A DNA stretch of 64,000 bases from Stropharia rugosoannulata (lineage: Eukaryota > Basidiomycota > Agaricomycetes > Agaricales > Strophariaceae), in the NCBI GenBank assembly GCA_028532985.1, contig JANCIK010000003.1:940001-1004000 (forward strand), read 5' to 3'. This document shows positions 9,701 through 21,299 of this stretch, piece after piece (position 1 is the first letter of the stretch; every line of letters starts with the position of its first letter). The translations under genes were made by a program, and so were the position numbers. Under the pieces are notes generated by a model, which was given only the letters and a program-made list of their open reading frames with translations, ran no database searches and was not told where the DNA came from.

Positions 9701-11659
9701 ATGACTGCCGAAACGCTTGGTCGAAGGACGAGTGAGGCGCATAAGGCGTTCGACCACCAGTCACGCCTGCCCGGAGACGTGGGCGATGTGCCCTACACAA
9801 ACATCGATTCGCCGACACCGCTGAGTGCATCCAGCTGGGCATATGCCTCGTTCGAAAGGAAACTAGGCGACAGCGAGGCTTCATATTTCCTGCCATCCAG
9901 AGACGACGGTGTCAATGATATGTAGTATCCGCTCTATCCCTCCCAAGTTTACGGCTAAGGATTTGATAGGTATCTACACATAGGCTTTAATGCTCCCCTG
10001 TGGGTCGTAGAACGGGCCCGCGTGGTCACTGTATGGGCGATTATGCGTATCAGACATCCACTGTTGGCTGCAAAAATAAGCATGGATGCTTATGACGACG
10101 TATCTTTCTTGTAAGCTGTGCCGCGTTATTTTAAGCCCTTAAGGGGCTGATGTTATCGCAGGTATAATGCACCACGTTCCGTCGACGACACATTAAGGGA
10201 GGCCGAGCGCAACATAGAATACCGGAAGTCGAAAAACAAAGACGGTGACTTGACCTAAAATATGTATAACATATACTCTATCTGACGCCGAAGAACCTTA
10301 GAACTGATTGATTCGTACCTCAATGGAGCGCGCATGCTCTCAAACGAGCGTTTGTCATATCTCATCATATCCAACCGCTCGGAAGAGCAAGCGGAGATGG
10401 CAAGTAACGAAGCGGATCAGAATATTGACGTCATGATCTGCGCCGCACACTTTCTTGGCGACGGAACGGCGCTTGCCCAATGTGCCAACGACTTGTTCCG
10501 CTTGCTTGGCAGTGCGCTCGATCTCGCTGGACTTGCGAGTCTGTTGGCCGCCGAATGGCTCACGCGCTGCCCCGAGCAGTCGTCGGTGGGTGCACTGTGG
10601 TACCTTCCTTGAAGCAATATAACAATTTGCTTGTCTAGGCTACCTGTTTACCCCCGCCCTTGGAGGAAAGACTAGCTACAGTGACATCCACTGGCAAGTT
10701 CAGGCGGCTTGTATCAAGGGTTGATTACGAACTCAGTCAGCAAAAACATATTGTGAGTGATAGACGTTTCTTATTCATGTCGTAAACGTCCTGAGACTGT
10801 TGCCTAGGGTGGACACAGTTTCTCGCGTGTCAAGGGCAAGCCCCGCCACACGGTCGTCTTAACACTTGACTTTGACCGGCACTCCACCAAGGAAATTTTG
10901 AGCAAATGTAAAAGCCATGGAGTGTCCATATCCGCCTCTCTCTTCGCCATCTGTAATCTTGCCTGGGCAAGAACTTGTCGTAAAGGCCGGGAAAACCCCA
11001 TGTAAGTGCCTCGGTTTGCATCTCAACAGACGGCATTAACACGCGACACTGCAAAAAGAATGATGTACTCTGCGCTAAGCATGCGCCCCAACTTGCACGT
11101 CGACGCTCGCCTCCATGACTCGTACTGGTTTCTCGCCATCAGCTACTTCAACGTCATACTCCCTTCATTCTTCCCAAATGGTGCTGACACACCTCGCATG
11201 TTCTGGCACCGTGCCGCAATGGCAAAAGCGCAGATTTCTGCGGCCGCGCGCAGCCCGATGTGTGTCTCCCGATGCGCATTAATAGCTCACGAACGCGGTA
11301 GGCGCGCACGCGCATGGGCAAAAGAAGACGACGACAGACTTGCAGGTACTAAGGATCCAAACCCTGTTTTCTCTGTACCTCCTCAGCTACAACCTGCACC
11401 ACCTCCAACGGCATTGATCGGTCTTTCTCTGCTTGGAAATCTTGACGCGATCTATGAACACGGTCGTTTCCCAGACATCAAATGCCACACAATGACCACA
11501 GGTTCACGGCAACGCCCAGGGGGGATTCTGTTTTTTGGATATACTTTTGCGGGGAAGCTATGGCTCAGCCTCGGCTACGATGAGAATGGATTGAACAGCG
11601 AAGAAGTGAAAGGATTTTGGACAAATGCTCGTACCGCCGTTGACGAGTTTCTGTTGTAA
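9701..11659 (+). CDS. Acyltransferase-like protein with HxxxDG motif (condensation/BAHD superfamily fold)
   Basis: Seven exons: 9701-9921, 9970-10110, 10162-10244, 10302-10585, 10639-10752, 10808-11001 and 11059-11659. They give 545 aa in frame. The ATG at 9701 is the first in frame. The motif AAHFLGDGTAL (about residue 195) is the HxxxDG catalytic signature of CoA-dependent acyltransferases, chloramphenicol acetyltransferase-like folds and NRPS condensation domains. Other family-like pieces are the N-terminal FNAPLWVVERAR strand and, later, KSHGVSISASLFAI. There is no clear DFGWG motif of plant BAHD enzymes and no attached carrier protein. Acyl donor and acceptor are unknown. No other biosynthetic genes flank it, so it is probably a stand-alone enzyme. 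Confidence 0.7.
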
Positions 11660-11888
11660 TCATGATGTATAAAATATGGACACCTGACATTTGAAATAGC
11701 TCGGAACGTCTGGTTTTCGGGTTTATACATACTGTATTTATTTTTGATAAAATAAGAATACATCTGCACAATATCATCCATCCATAGTACGAACTCCCCA
11801 TCATGAGTCTTCACTCTTTCCACTGTTTGAAAATTGACTGTAACCGTTTGTTCAATCACTCGAAAACCCTTGAAACGTTAAATGGGAC

Positions 11889-12495
11889 TCACTTGATGAG
11901 CGTTTTGCCGCCCCAGTAAGTAGCGCCCAGAGCAACCATTGTCTTTATAACGCCGGGATCCCGAGCGTCACTGAGAACCATATTAGCAAAGTGCCTCAGG
12001 TGCAGTAATGTGAAAACGCTCACAGGTCTTCGTAGTCTTCGAAGTCACGAATAAAGACCTCGCCATCTTCATTAAACCAGCGACGCTCCATCCCATTCGT
12101 AGAATCAGGAGATGAAGATGCATCGTCTTGGCTAGGGTGTGACACTTTGTACTTTCTGATAAAATTATTAGGTCTGTTCAGTAACGCATAGCGAATGATC
12201 GTAGCCTGAGACAAGTTACTGCCTTGCCACTCACTTGTATGCTTTCTCAGCACCAACCGCGGCCAAACCGCCGATGATGGCACCGGCCAATGCAACTTTC
12301 TTTGTGTGTGACAGAGGCTCTCGAACCGCCCTACAATGGCGAAGATTTAATTATGCGGTCTGTACACAGGAAGGAAAAGTACACGTACAATTCATTATCA
12401 TCATACCCTGTGTATGGGGTCGGCAGGGCAAAGGAGGACAGCGGCGCGAAGGTAGTAGCGGCAAGGATTACGGAGAAGAGTGTAGCAGGCAGCAT
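11889..12495 (-). CDS. Small signal-peptide protein, unknown function (132 aa)
   Basis: Four minus-strand exons, 12495-12407, 12330-12235, 12155-12024 and 11970-11889, give 132 aa. Residues 1-23 look like a cleavable signal peptide (hydrophobic core, SSFA end). A glycine-rich hydrophobic helix follows (about residues 40-58, VALAGAIIGGLAAVGAE). Next comes an acidic central part with EDGEVFIRDFEDYEDL, then a short C-terminal hydrophobic segment, MVALGATYWGGKTLIK. I recognise no family. It could be a secreted or membrane-anchored small protein. All junctions are GT..AG, and no single frame covers the gene. Confidence 0.55.
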
Positions 12496-13448
12496 TATGG
12501 GTTACTGGGTTACTATGAAGTTGATGAAAAAGAATTGCTTTTGGATGAAGTGCTTCGGAGCGTACAACGCTTGGCTCGATGCAAGTGGGTTGAGTGAGAC
12601 CAGCTGAAGAAATCGGTACATGGCTCCACCATTTTATAGATGTCTGCTTTGTTGGCATCAGCTGATTCTGTTGGCCTGTTGCCTGTCAACCAGATTGTGA
12701 ATGATCTTTGTTCCCGTGAAAGCTCACCAGAGAGAAGTATTTTCCAGCCAGCACTGACTCGGAGATGTAATGTAGTAAAAAATATTATGTGTGACTGTGT
12801 CAGTATGTACTAAGCGGATACTTGAAGTAGTAGCCGCAATGATTCAAATACCTAGGTAGTGCTTTGTAGCGTTCCACACAAGAAGTTGCTGTATGAAAAT
12901 GCTGGCATGTGAATATAACCTGTGATGAACTGGGAAATCACTGGGTTAGGTGTTTTATGGACATCAGAAGGTGTCTTGTACAACGTACAGCGTGAGTATA
13001 CAAAGTTCTGTTGTATTTGAAGAGAGCGCGCGTCGCTGTTGAACAAATCACGAAATCACGAAAAGATTATTGCATGATGATCATAAAGGTGATGTTGTGC
13101 CAAGTATAACTATGTGCTATGTAAGTGACTAAGTATAGACAAAGGCTTTCCTTATTTGTTATTCATAGTTTGATCGCATTATGTAATAGCCGTTATAATC
13201 AATGCGCGGCAATTCGCAGTAAATGCACGCTGCGCCAACGCTCGTTAGACGCCTGAGTGCTGTCCAACCGCGCTATCCATTTCAGCAGCATATATTGCAT
13301 CAGGCCTTCAAGCTTTTGGGATCAGGTGCTACTCCTCATAGTTTTGTATATATAGAGTGACAGGATACGTGTAGTACTTTAATTTGACTTTAACCAAACT
13401 TCTTTAGCTTTAAATTAAAGGTAGAACATGGATCAAGCCCAGGGTTCA
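12496..13448. other. Intergenic region without supported genes
   Basis: AT-rich, with short open frames only. A tRNA-like word near 13205-13280 (reverse strand) was examined and rejected. Confidence 0.5.
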
Positions 13449-14790
13449 TCAGGTCGGCGATTGGACGCTACAAGCGATGCGATCAACATTGGCTTCGATT
13501 CGTATGCTTGATGCCACCTGAATATCTGTCAGGATACAGAATCGGATGTCATAATTACTACGTACCATAAAGTGATTATAGCACCGGTCAGTCCGCGCCT
13601 TTAGCTCAGAGACCAGGCTTGTTACTTTATCTCGGTTCCAGAAGGCGTAAAAAGCAATTTTGAACCTGTCCATCTTCTTCTCTGACGCAGGGGTAGTAGC
13701 TGAGTGCATTGCTGTATACATGATTCATGGACCTGAGAATGACTACTTAGCACATAGATAGTCACTGATAAGATAAAGTCGTTAACACATACTGGAGAAG
13801 ATCTTCGAGAGATTTCTTCAAACGTGGCTGCCTTTCGAATACATCTTGTGATTCTTCATACAGCATCTTGATGTCTTGCGTAAATTCCAGTATTTCCTGA
13901 GCAAATCGACCAGCATTTTTGTAGTTCTAAGGTACCTGTATTCATCGAAGAACACATTCAGCGCAAGTCTTTACGGATACTACTGGTATTCCATCCACCT
14001 TCTCGAAGGCATCTCGAATCTGCTGAGCGAACTCTACGATGTCCTTGATGGCAGTAGCCATGCTTATGACAGTTAATGTGGTAATGAAAGCAGCCATTGA
14101 ACGTATTGGATAAGAGGTGAGTTTTGCTATCGCAGCAGCTCATCGATATCCCGAACCATAGGCACTGACCGCCTGACAGTCATGGGAATACATAGCACCG
14201 ACAATGCACTGCTTTGCGCCGCATGTCAGCTGGATGGATGCGTGATATGTGATTCAAAGACTTCAAGGACCGAGCAACCTGCATTCGTCTACACAAGACG
14301 AACGCAGAGCCAGAAGCACACAGGTTTCAGAATAGCAGCATTCAATCTCGTGGCGATAAAAAGGGAGATGAAAATATTCCAACTTACACACCATAATATG
14401 CCTTTTCCATGTGAATGTGTAGATCTTGTCCCAGTACGTGCGCACTTGGCACTTGTGACAACTACCAAGGAACTTCCCACTCGGATTCCTTGCGGATTCC
14501 GGATTGTTGAAGTTGCAGACGTCATCCATTTACTACCTGAGTGCGAGGTGGGAGGTATACATAGTAGAAAAGTGAAGCAAGTTGTCGTCGGAGAGTCCGG
14601 GGAACCATCAAGGCGAGCCAGCGACATCGTGAAGTGAGTGAAGTGAACACCATTACCACCGTCCAATTTGCATGCTTGAATTTTGCTTGAATTCAAATCG
14701 ATTTGTAAATTGTCCGTATTCAGTTCGAGTGCACCAAGTTCAAGGATCACACAATCCGGAATAAAGGGGAAATCGTAAGGTAGAGGAGCA
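13449..14790 (-). pseudogene. Decayed gene remnants, distal part resembling the N-terminal helical domain of fungal NACHT/STAND proteins
   Basis: On the minus strand, 14790-14250 reads through FPFIPDCVILELG, DGGNGVHFTHF and CHKCQVRTYWDK. The frame shifts near 14610 (ARLDGS in one frame, SDDNLLHF in the next). It then meets TAG TAA at about 14540, just before MDDVCNF. Upstream of the first block is an in-frame stop and no ATG. Further on, 14090-13449 encodes helical pieces: MATAIKDIVEFAQQIRDAFE, EFTQDIKMLYEESQDVFE and FYAFWNRDKVTSLVSELKA. From memory these resemble the N-terminal domain that precedes NACHT in many mushroom STAND proteins. No NACHT P-loop follows. A multi-intron real gene cannot be fully excluded. 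Confidence 0.42.
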
Positions 14791-14976
14791 TCAGGGCGAC
14801 GTTAACGGTGACCGCAGTGCTCGAATTGACTCGTTGACCGAACGCAAACTGAACGTTGACGTTGACCTTTTAAGCGCCCACTTGCCCAAATTAGTATGTT
14901 GCCGTCAAGTCATGTGACGGTGTTGCCGGTTTTCTGTCGCTGGAGGCCGTATTGCGCAACTCCCACAGCTGCGACA

Positions 14977-16636
14977 ATGAGCCGCAGCAAGGCAGCCAAC
15001 CTTTGGCGCTCAGTGCGGCCAGTGAGGGCGCCAAACAGGAAGCTTGCATCTGCCGCAGTACCTCCTCCTATTAGCATTACCACCCTTCCAAACAAAATCC
15101 GTGTCGCCACCGAAAGCACACCGGGACATTTCTCCACTGTCGGTCTATACATCGACGCTGGCTCGCGGTATGAAACGCCACTAACATCGGGTGTCTCCCA
15201 TTTTCTTGACCGCATGGCTTTCAAAGTGCGTTCACTTGCTTCACATACTCTGAACGTCTATTTGACCTGCGTCACAGAGCACATCGACGAGGTCGGATGA
15301 GCAAATGGCTGCCGATATCCACTCCCTTGGAGGTCAAATAATGTGCTCCTCAACTCGAGAGTCCATCATGTATCAGTCTTCCCATGCCCATGCTGGCACA
15401 CCTCTAGCCCTTTCCCTCATCGCCGACACCATTCTTAATCCTGCGTTTACCGAAGAAGAGCTTGAGGCTCAACGAGACGCTGCTGCGTATGAGATACGAG
15501 AAATCAGTAGCAAGCCGGAGATGATTCTGCCGGAAGTGTTGCACAACGTCGCATATGGCAATCAAGGTCTTGGAAACCCTCTTCTATGTCCTGAGGAGCG
15601 GATACCTTGTATGAACGCAGGCTTGCTACGGTATAGCTTAAACGAATGGTTCAAACCTGAATGCATGGTCATAGCAGGAGCGGGCATGCCACATCAGGAA
15701 CTTGTAGAGCTAACTGATAAATTCTTCTCCTCTCTTAAAGCCGCCGAACCTCTTGCCTCGACTTCTTCCGTTTCTCAACAATTCCAACAAGCCCATCAAT
15801 CACGACTGCTGAATGCCACATCCGCAAATCCCCAAGCACCGCATGTGCTGAACCCTACCTCGCAAGGGGTAGCCAAGTCACTGACTCGCGCTGCTTCCTA
15901 TCTCTTTCCCCAGACGCAATCAGGGACCACCAGCGTACCAAAATCACCGACATCGACATATACCGGTGGACATAGATTTATTTACGACCCACAACAAGAA
16001 TTGGGTCATGTCTATATTGCATTCGAAGGCGTAGGAATCAATGACGATGATATCTATGCATTAGCGGTGATGCAGGTGCTACTGGGTGGTGGTGGAAGTT
16101 TCTCTGCAGGAGGTCCCGGCAAGGGAATGTACTCTCGCCTTTACACCCACATCCTGAACCACTACAATCAGATCGACCACTGCGCATCCTTCCACCATAT
16201 CTACAACGATTCGTCACTCTTTGGACTTTTTGCGTCGTTCTTGCCCGCTGCCTCCGGCATCTCAGGAGGTAACACTCCTGCACAAATACTGCCACATCTT
16301 GTGCACCAGTTGAGCTTGCTCACGTATACTTCTGTGCCTGAAGATGAGCTCAGACGGGCAAGGAATCAGCTCAACTCGAGTTTGATGATGGCTCTTGAGA
16401 GTCGCGCAGTAGAGGTTGAGGATCTCGGACGGCAGATTCTCATCCACGGACGAAAGGTGCCTGTTGATGAGATGACGGAGAAGATCAATAAGGTTACCCC
16501 AGCAGAAGTCAGGCGTGTGGCTGCGCGTATATTCGGTCCTGATTCAGGCAGCAAGGCGACTGTCGTTTGTATGGGACAAGAAGACGTGGGCAACTGGACT
16601 GAGGTATTTACCAAGTATGGCCTTGCTAGCGCGTAA
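14977..16636 (+). CDS. MAS2: Mitochondrial processing peptidase, alpha subunit
   Basis: Two exons, 14977-15225 and 15278-16636, give 535 aa. The chosen ATG opens a basic, Ser/Ala-rich presequence (MSRSKAANLWRSVRPVRAPN). An in-frame ATG at 14896 would add 27 residues. The N-terminal M16 half has GLYIDAGSRYE and SHFLDRMAFK; the HxxEH zinc motif is replaced by HFLDR, as expected for the non-catalytic alpha subunit. The substrate-recognising glycine-rich loop is present (LLGGGGSFSAGGPGKGM, about residue 350). With the beta subunit, encoded elsewhere, it removes presequences from imported matrix proteins. The length suits fungal Mas2. Confidence 0.93.
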
Positions 16637-16987
16637 TTGACGGTCGCGTTCATCTGGTCTGTGTACTTACTATGCAATAATATTGTGTCCAGAGGGCGTG
16701 TAGCTATTTTTATCCGAACGCGGTATTAAGCGCACAAGTCCGATAGCGCACGGCAGGGCAGAGTCATGAGTAAGTCAAGCTCTGTGATACGGTTCATTTC
16801 AGTACCGCAACGCTCGAGTCCGTGGCTTGTGGACGGCAGAAACACGGGTCCGTAAGAAGTCCCATGCGGACCGATCTGCTATGACATAGTGGCGGGCAGT
16901 CAACGTGTTTATGTAACTGGTAGTGGCATCTGTTTTCCTTCTTCATCGTCTTTTCCTTATCCCTCTTTCCTTTCCAACCCCGGCGCT
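16637..16987. other. Intergenic region before ceramidase copy 1
   Basis: 351 bp with no coding signal; presumably the terminator of the peptidase gene and the promoter of the ceramidase gene. A CT-rich tract just before the start codon (16935-16980) is typical of fungal transcription start regions. Confidence 0.45.
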
Positions 16988-18329
16988 ATGCTCAACCTCA
17001 CAACAGTCGCCCCGTGGCTTCAAAAGCAGGGCATCTATGGACCCGTAACGGCCACCTTAGACTGGTGTGAGGTTAGTATGTCCCAACCTACTACTGCTCC
17101 TCGTGCTGAATGTGTCCTTCGCTGCCCAGATTAATCACCAGTTCACTCCATACATCGCCGAAATGGCGAACACGCTGTCCAACTTGTTCACTATTGGGCT
17201 GGCACTAGGCGGATATCATCAAGCCAACCCCCAGCTCCCTACGCGATATGGGGTAGGCTACCTTGTAAGTACCCGTCTGTGTCAGTTGCAACCTTAACTC
17301 GGTCAAAGGCGGACTCGCTTTGCGTGATTTATTTCGGGCGGCAAAACTCAATTGGTTCACTAACTAAATGTATTTTCTCGCAGGGAGTTGCACTGGTGGG
17401 CTTGGGCAGCTTTTTCTTCCATGCCACACTTCTGTTCGAGGCACAACTTGCAGACGAACTGCCAATGATCTACGTCGGTTCAATGAGTCTCTTCCTCTTG
17501 TTCGACAATAAGCCCGGATTCGGGATTAATAATCCGCGATCACGTCTGCTGCTTATTCTCCTCGGACTCTTCGACGTGCTTTTCACATGGAGCTAGTATG
17601 TCCCGATTTTCTCCTGTTGCTTTGAAATCGTCTCGTTTATTGATTCAAATGCTTGTCATCTTTCGTGACTTCGTCTTTTTCCTCTGTGCCCCCGCATTCA
17701 CTGTTTTGCAGCATCGTGAACCGTAACCCTGTGTACCACCAAGTTATTTTTGCATCCCTCGTGATCGCTACTGCCTTGCGGATAACATATATCTTGAAAT
17801 TCACCGACGCTGCCCAACGGATATCTCCGAAAAAGAAAGCAGTCATTGCCAATTTCTTCATTACGGGCGCAGTTCTATTTGCTACGGGCTTCGGCGTTTG
17901 GAATCTTGATAACATCTTCTGTGGGAACTTGACAACGTGGAAGGTCTCTTTAGGATGGCCTCTGGCATTCTTGTTAGAAGGTACGACTCCCATCACGTTG
18001 TATATTTACACTTATCAAACTAACGGTGTTTTGACCTATAAAGGACATTCCTGGTGGCATGTTCTCACTGGCCTAGGATCTTATTATATGTTTATTGGCA
18101 TCCAATGTGAGTGATCGAGCTTTTGTTCCTTCCTTGTTCTAAACGAGTTCCGAACGCCGCCTCTATACGCAGATGTGTAAGTCTGACCAGTTGCGATCAT
18201 CATCTATGCCTGTGATTGATCAATTTGTTTTGTAGGACCCTCTGTACTAAGGATGATCCAGCAAACTATGAAGTCCATACGATTTGGGGCATCCCACACG
18301 TCCAGCCAACAAAATCCAAAATGCAATAG
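16988..18329 (+). CDS. Alkaline ceramidase, tandem copy 1
   Basis: Exons 16988-17071, 17130-17264, 17384-17595, 17712-17980, 18044-18106, a 4-nt microexon 18173-18176, and 18236-18329 join to 286 aa. The N-terminal DWCEIN..Y.AEMANTLSN supplies the conserved Asp/Glu/Asn set that binds calcium in ACER enzymes. SFFFHATL and DELPMIY follow. The late GHSWWH motif gives the HxxxH pair that, with the earlier His, binds the catalytic zinc. About seven membrane helices are visible, as in the yeast Ypc1/Ydc1 and human ACER family of ER/Golgi ceramide hydrolases. The microexon ATGT is required to rebuild the QYVTLC segment. All expected catalytic residues appear intact. Confidence 0.9.
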
Positions 18330-19767
18330 AATTTTATAGCGAGAATATACATACCGATAATGTACTGCTAATCACCGTGTACATTCTGTATCATTTTAAA
18401 TGAAGGAGACGTATTTGTTATGTTTTAAAAGGGAAAAGGGCATTGATTCCCACTGCGCTGTCATTGTCTACAGTTTACAATCATCACTTGTTACATAATC
18501 AGTCATTGATACAAACTTACAATTCCGGCTTTGATTCTGCGTGTTTTCCCCCCAGATTTTTTGCATTCGGTAGTAAATAAAAGTAGCTACACAGCAGTAT
18601 AAAATTTACAGCTATAATATGTGTGTATAGTATTTAATTTCGCTAGAACAGTGTGGCCAATGTCTAAATTTAGGTGGTTCCAAAAAAGTATGCACCTTGG
18701 TACTCGGATTAACTGCCTGTATACACCTAAAATCAGCTTCTGTCTACTTTGAGAGACACTTTGTTTGAAAAAAAGTTATTTCGATCATTTATATCAATTG
18801 TAGAATAACCAAAACTCACCTGATACATGTGTATCAGATTATCAGCTTGATAGCAATACAGGGTTTGGTCAGACGGCTTGCAATGCAGAAATTCACTTTA
18901 CCCAGCTCAAAGATAGTCTCCCCTTTTATCTTGGAAATTCTCTGCACTACAATGGTCAATCACACCAAATCAGACAGCCTGAAGCGTCGACTTGCATGCA
19001 CAGAGCATGATAAATTGATGACATGTGCTGTCAAGGCTTATCTGCAAGAGCTCGAGAAACCGACCACTGAGCGCAAAAGCAACCAAAAACTTGATTGAAA
19101 AAGAGATAGATCATGAATCAAGAGAAGATGAGCAGGGCGAGAGCAGCAAGGACAAGGTAGACGACGAAGTCGAGGATGAGCCAGACTTAATTCGGACTTT
19201 AATCTAAGCGTGTTGATAGTGCTAACAGCCGAGGTGCCGTGGCGTGCCGCAGCGTGTATCACTGAGTGAGAATCGCTAAAAATGGCACTGTCTGGGAAAA
19301 CCGTTGCTGAGGCATCGGTTGGCTTCATGGTGCTGTGAAATTTATATATTTGAGCAGACAAAAAGCTACACTAACTGCATAATATGGACATTTAGCCTTT
19401 TTATTGCTTAAGTAGTGTAAATTTTACAATCATCAATTCATTGTATCAACTGACGGTTGTTAACTGTACTATTTTTACTACATGTATACATCTGCGCTGC
19501 CGCGCGGAAGGCTAACGCCTTTCCGATTCTTCTCGGATGCGAGACATATATAATTTTGACGCTCACGGCGCTTTGTACGCGATGAGCCTCAAGTTCCAAC
19601 TTCCCAGTACTACCTTGGACACGACAGCCGTCACGTCACTTAGAAATAGCTCTCAGAGGCAAAATGTGCCTATGCGGAACAAACAAATTTCTTTGATCCC
19701 ACCACTCATCATTCGCTCTTGACTTCAAACATTCTTGACTTCAAACATCGAGGGTCACCCTAGTGCC
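18330..19767. other. Spacer between the two ceramidase genes
   Basis: About 1.4 kb, AT-rich. No intact gene is supported. A short open stretch at 18829-19200 (CAVKAYLQELEKPTTERKS) vaguely recalls the helix-turn-helix start of psq-type DDE transposases, but it is too short and eroded to annotate as an element. Confidence 0.5.
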
Positions 19768-21068
19768 ATGCTAAATCTTGCCACTATCGCCCCGTTTCTC
19801 CAGAAGCAAGGTATCTATGGGCCTGTAACAGCTACATTAGACTGGTGTGAGGTCAGTCGGAGAAGTCCTGTTCAAATGCGACGCGTCAAATCTCATTTTT
19901 GTTCTCTACCAGATTAATCACCAGTTCTCCCCATATATCGCCGAAATGGCGAACACATTGTCGAATTTGTTCACCATCGCGGTTGCGCTTGTGGGATACT
20001 ATGAAGCTAAGCTGCAACTCCCTAAGAGATATGGGATGGGATATCTTGTACGTGGCCGCCATCTGCGTATTACGACGCCCGACTGTTAACCGTACAATGT
20101 ACATCATCGCAACGTCGTCGCCGCCTGCCAAAAATTTATCAAATGTTCGGGGGATTTACTGAATGGGCGCCTATCAGGGTCTCGCGCTTGTTGGTCTCGG
20201 CAGCTTCTTCTTCCATGCTACACTTCTGTTCGAAGCGCAGCTGGCCGATGAACTCCCAATGATCTATGTGGGGTCGATAAACCTTTTCCTGCTCTTCGAC
20301 ACGAAACAGGGCTTCGGATTCAATAACGCGCGTTCAAAAGGTGTTTTTGTGGGACTTGTACTGTTTGACGCCTTGTTCACATGGAGCTAGTATGTGATAT
20401 TGCTCTTTTATATACGCTGTGATCTCTTTTATTAACATTGGGCCCAGTGTCGTGAATCGCAATCCCATCTACCACCAGGTTGTTTTCGCCACGATCATAC
20501 TCACAACCGCAGCGCGCGTGGCGTATATTTTGAAGCGCACTGATGCGGCAAACCGTATACCTCCACAAAAACGTACAGATATAGCCAGGACATTTACCAC
20601 TGGCGCGGTACTATTTGCCGTCGGCTTTGGCATATGGAACCTCGATAACATTTTTTGTGGGACCTTTACTGAGTGGAAACTTGTCGTAGGATGGCCACTG
20701 GCTTTTTTCCTTGAAGGTGCGTGTCACACGGCAATGGTTGTTGCATTTCTACAACGCAACGCTTGCTAACGATACAAGGCCATTCTTGGTGGCATGTTCT
20801 TACCTGTCTTGGGGCATATTATATGCTGATCGGTATTGAATGTGAGCCGTTTTGTTCTGACGCACTCCCCATTTTCTGACTGCCGTAAACGTAAACGCAT
20901 ACTACTGTCATCAAATAGTTGTGTACGTTTTTTCTCGTTTTTCTTTTGTACCACGACTTTAACGATCTCCGCAGGTCGCTGTGTGTCAAGGATAACCCAA
21001 AGAATTATCAAGTGGAAAAGAAGTGGGGAATACCCCACATTAGGCGGACAAACCTAAAGACTTCTTGA
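19768..21068 (+). CDS. Alkaline ceramidase, tandem copy 2
   Basis: Exons 19768-19851, 19913-20047, 20178-20389, 20448-20716, 20779-20841, a 4-nt microexon 20919-20922, and 20975-21068 encode 286 aa. Every exon has exactly the length of its counterpart in copy 1, so this is a tandem duplicate with a fully conserved gene structure. Calcium-site residues (DWCEIN, AEMANTLSN), SFFFHATL, DELPMIY and the GHSWWH zinc motif are all kept. Synonymous and conservative differences are spread along the gene while introns are unrelated in sequence, indicating an old duplication under purifying selection. Differences cluster in the C-terminal tail, which may affect localisation or chain-length preference. 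Confidence 0.9.
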
Positions 21069-21299
21069 AAGACACGTTCCGACAAGTCTCAAAACTTCAA
21101 GTCAACATTAACTCCCATCGCTACAGTGCTAGCAGTACTTGGGTGTTATTAAAGCTGGATCTAATACTACAAATTGACGTGACTCGCTGACCTAGATGTA
21201 TTACCCTCGTCGTAATGCAATTATCGTACTTAACCGTAGCATAACTGAGGCTATCTAGGTGGTTATATACTAGAAATGCTGTACAACCGGTCGCGGCCA

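Noticed and set aside
9701..11659. Non-ribosomal peptide synthetase condensation domain
   Set aside because: Only an HxxxDG fold is present; no adenylation or carrier domain adjoins it.
13205..13280. tRNA-like word on the minus strand (TAGCGCGGTTGGACAGC box A-like)
   Set aside because: No consistent anticodon stem, acceptor stem or GGTTCGA box B; cannot be folded into a cloverleaf.
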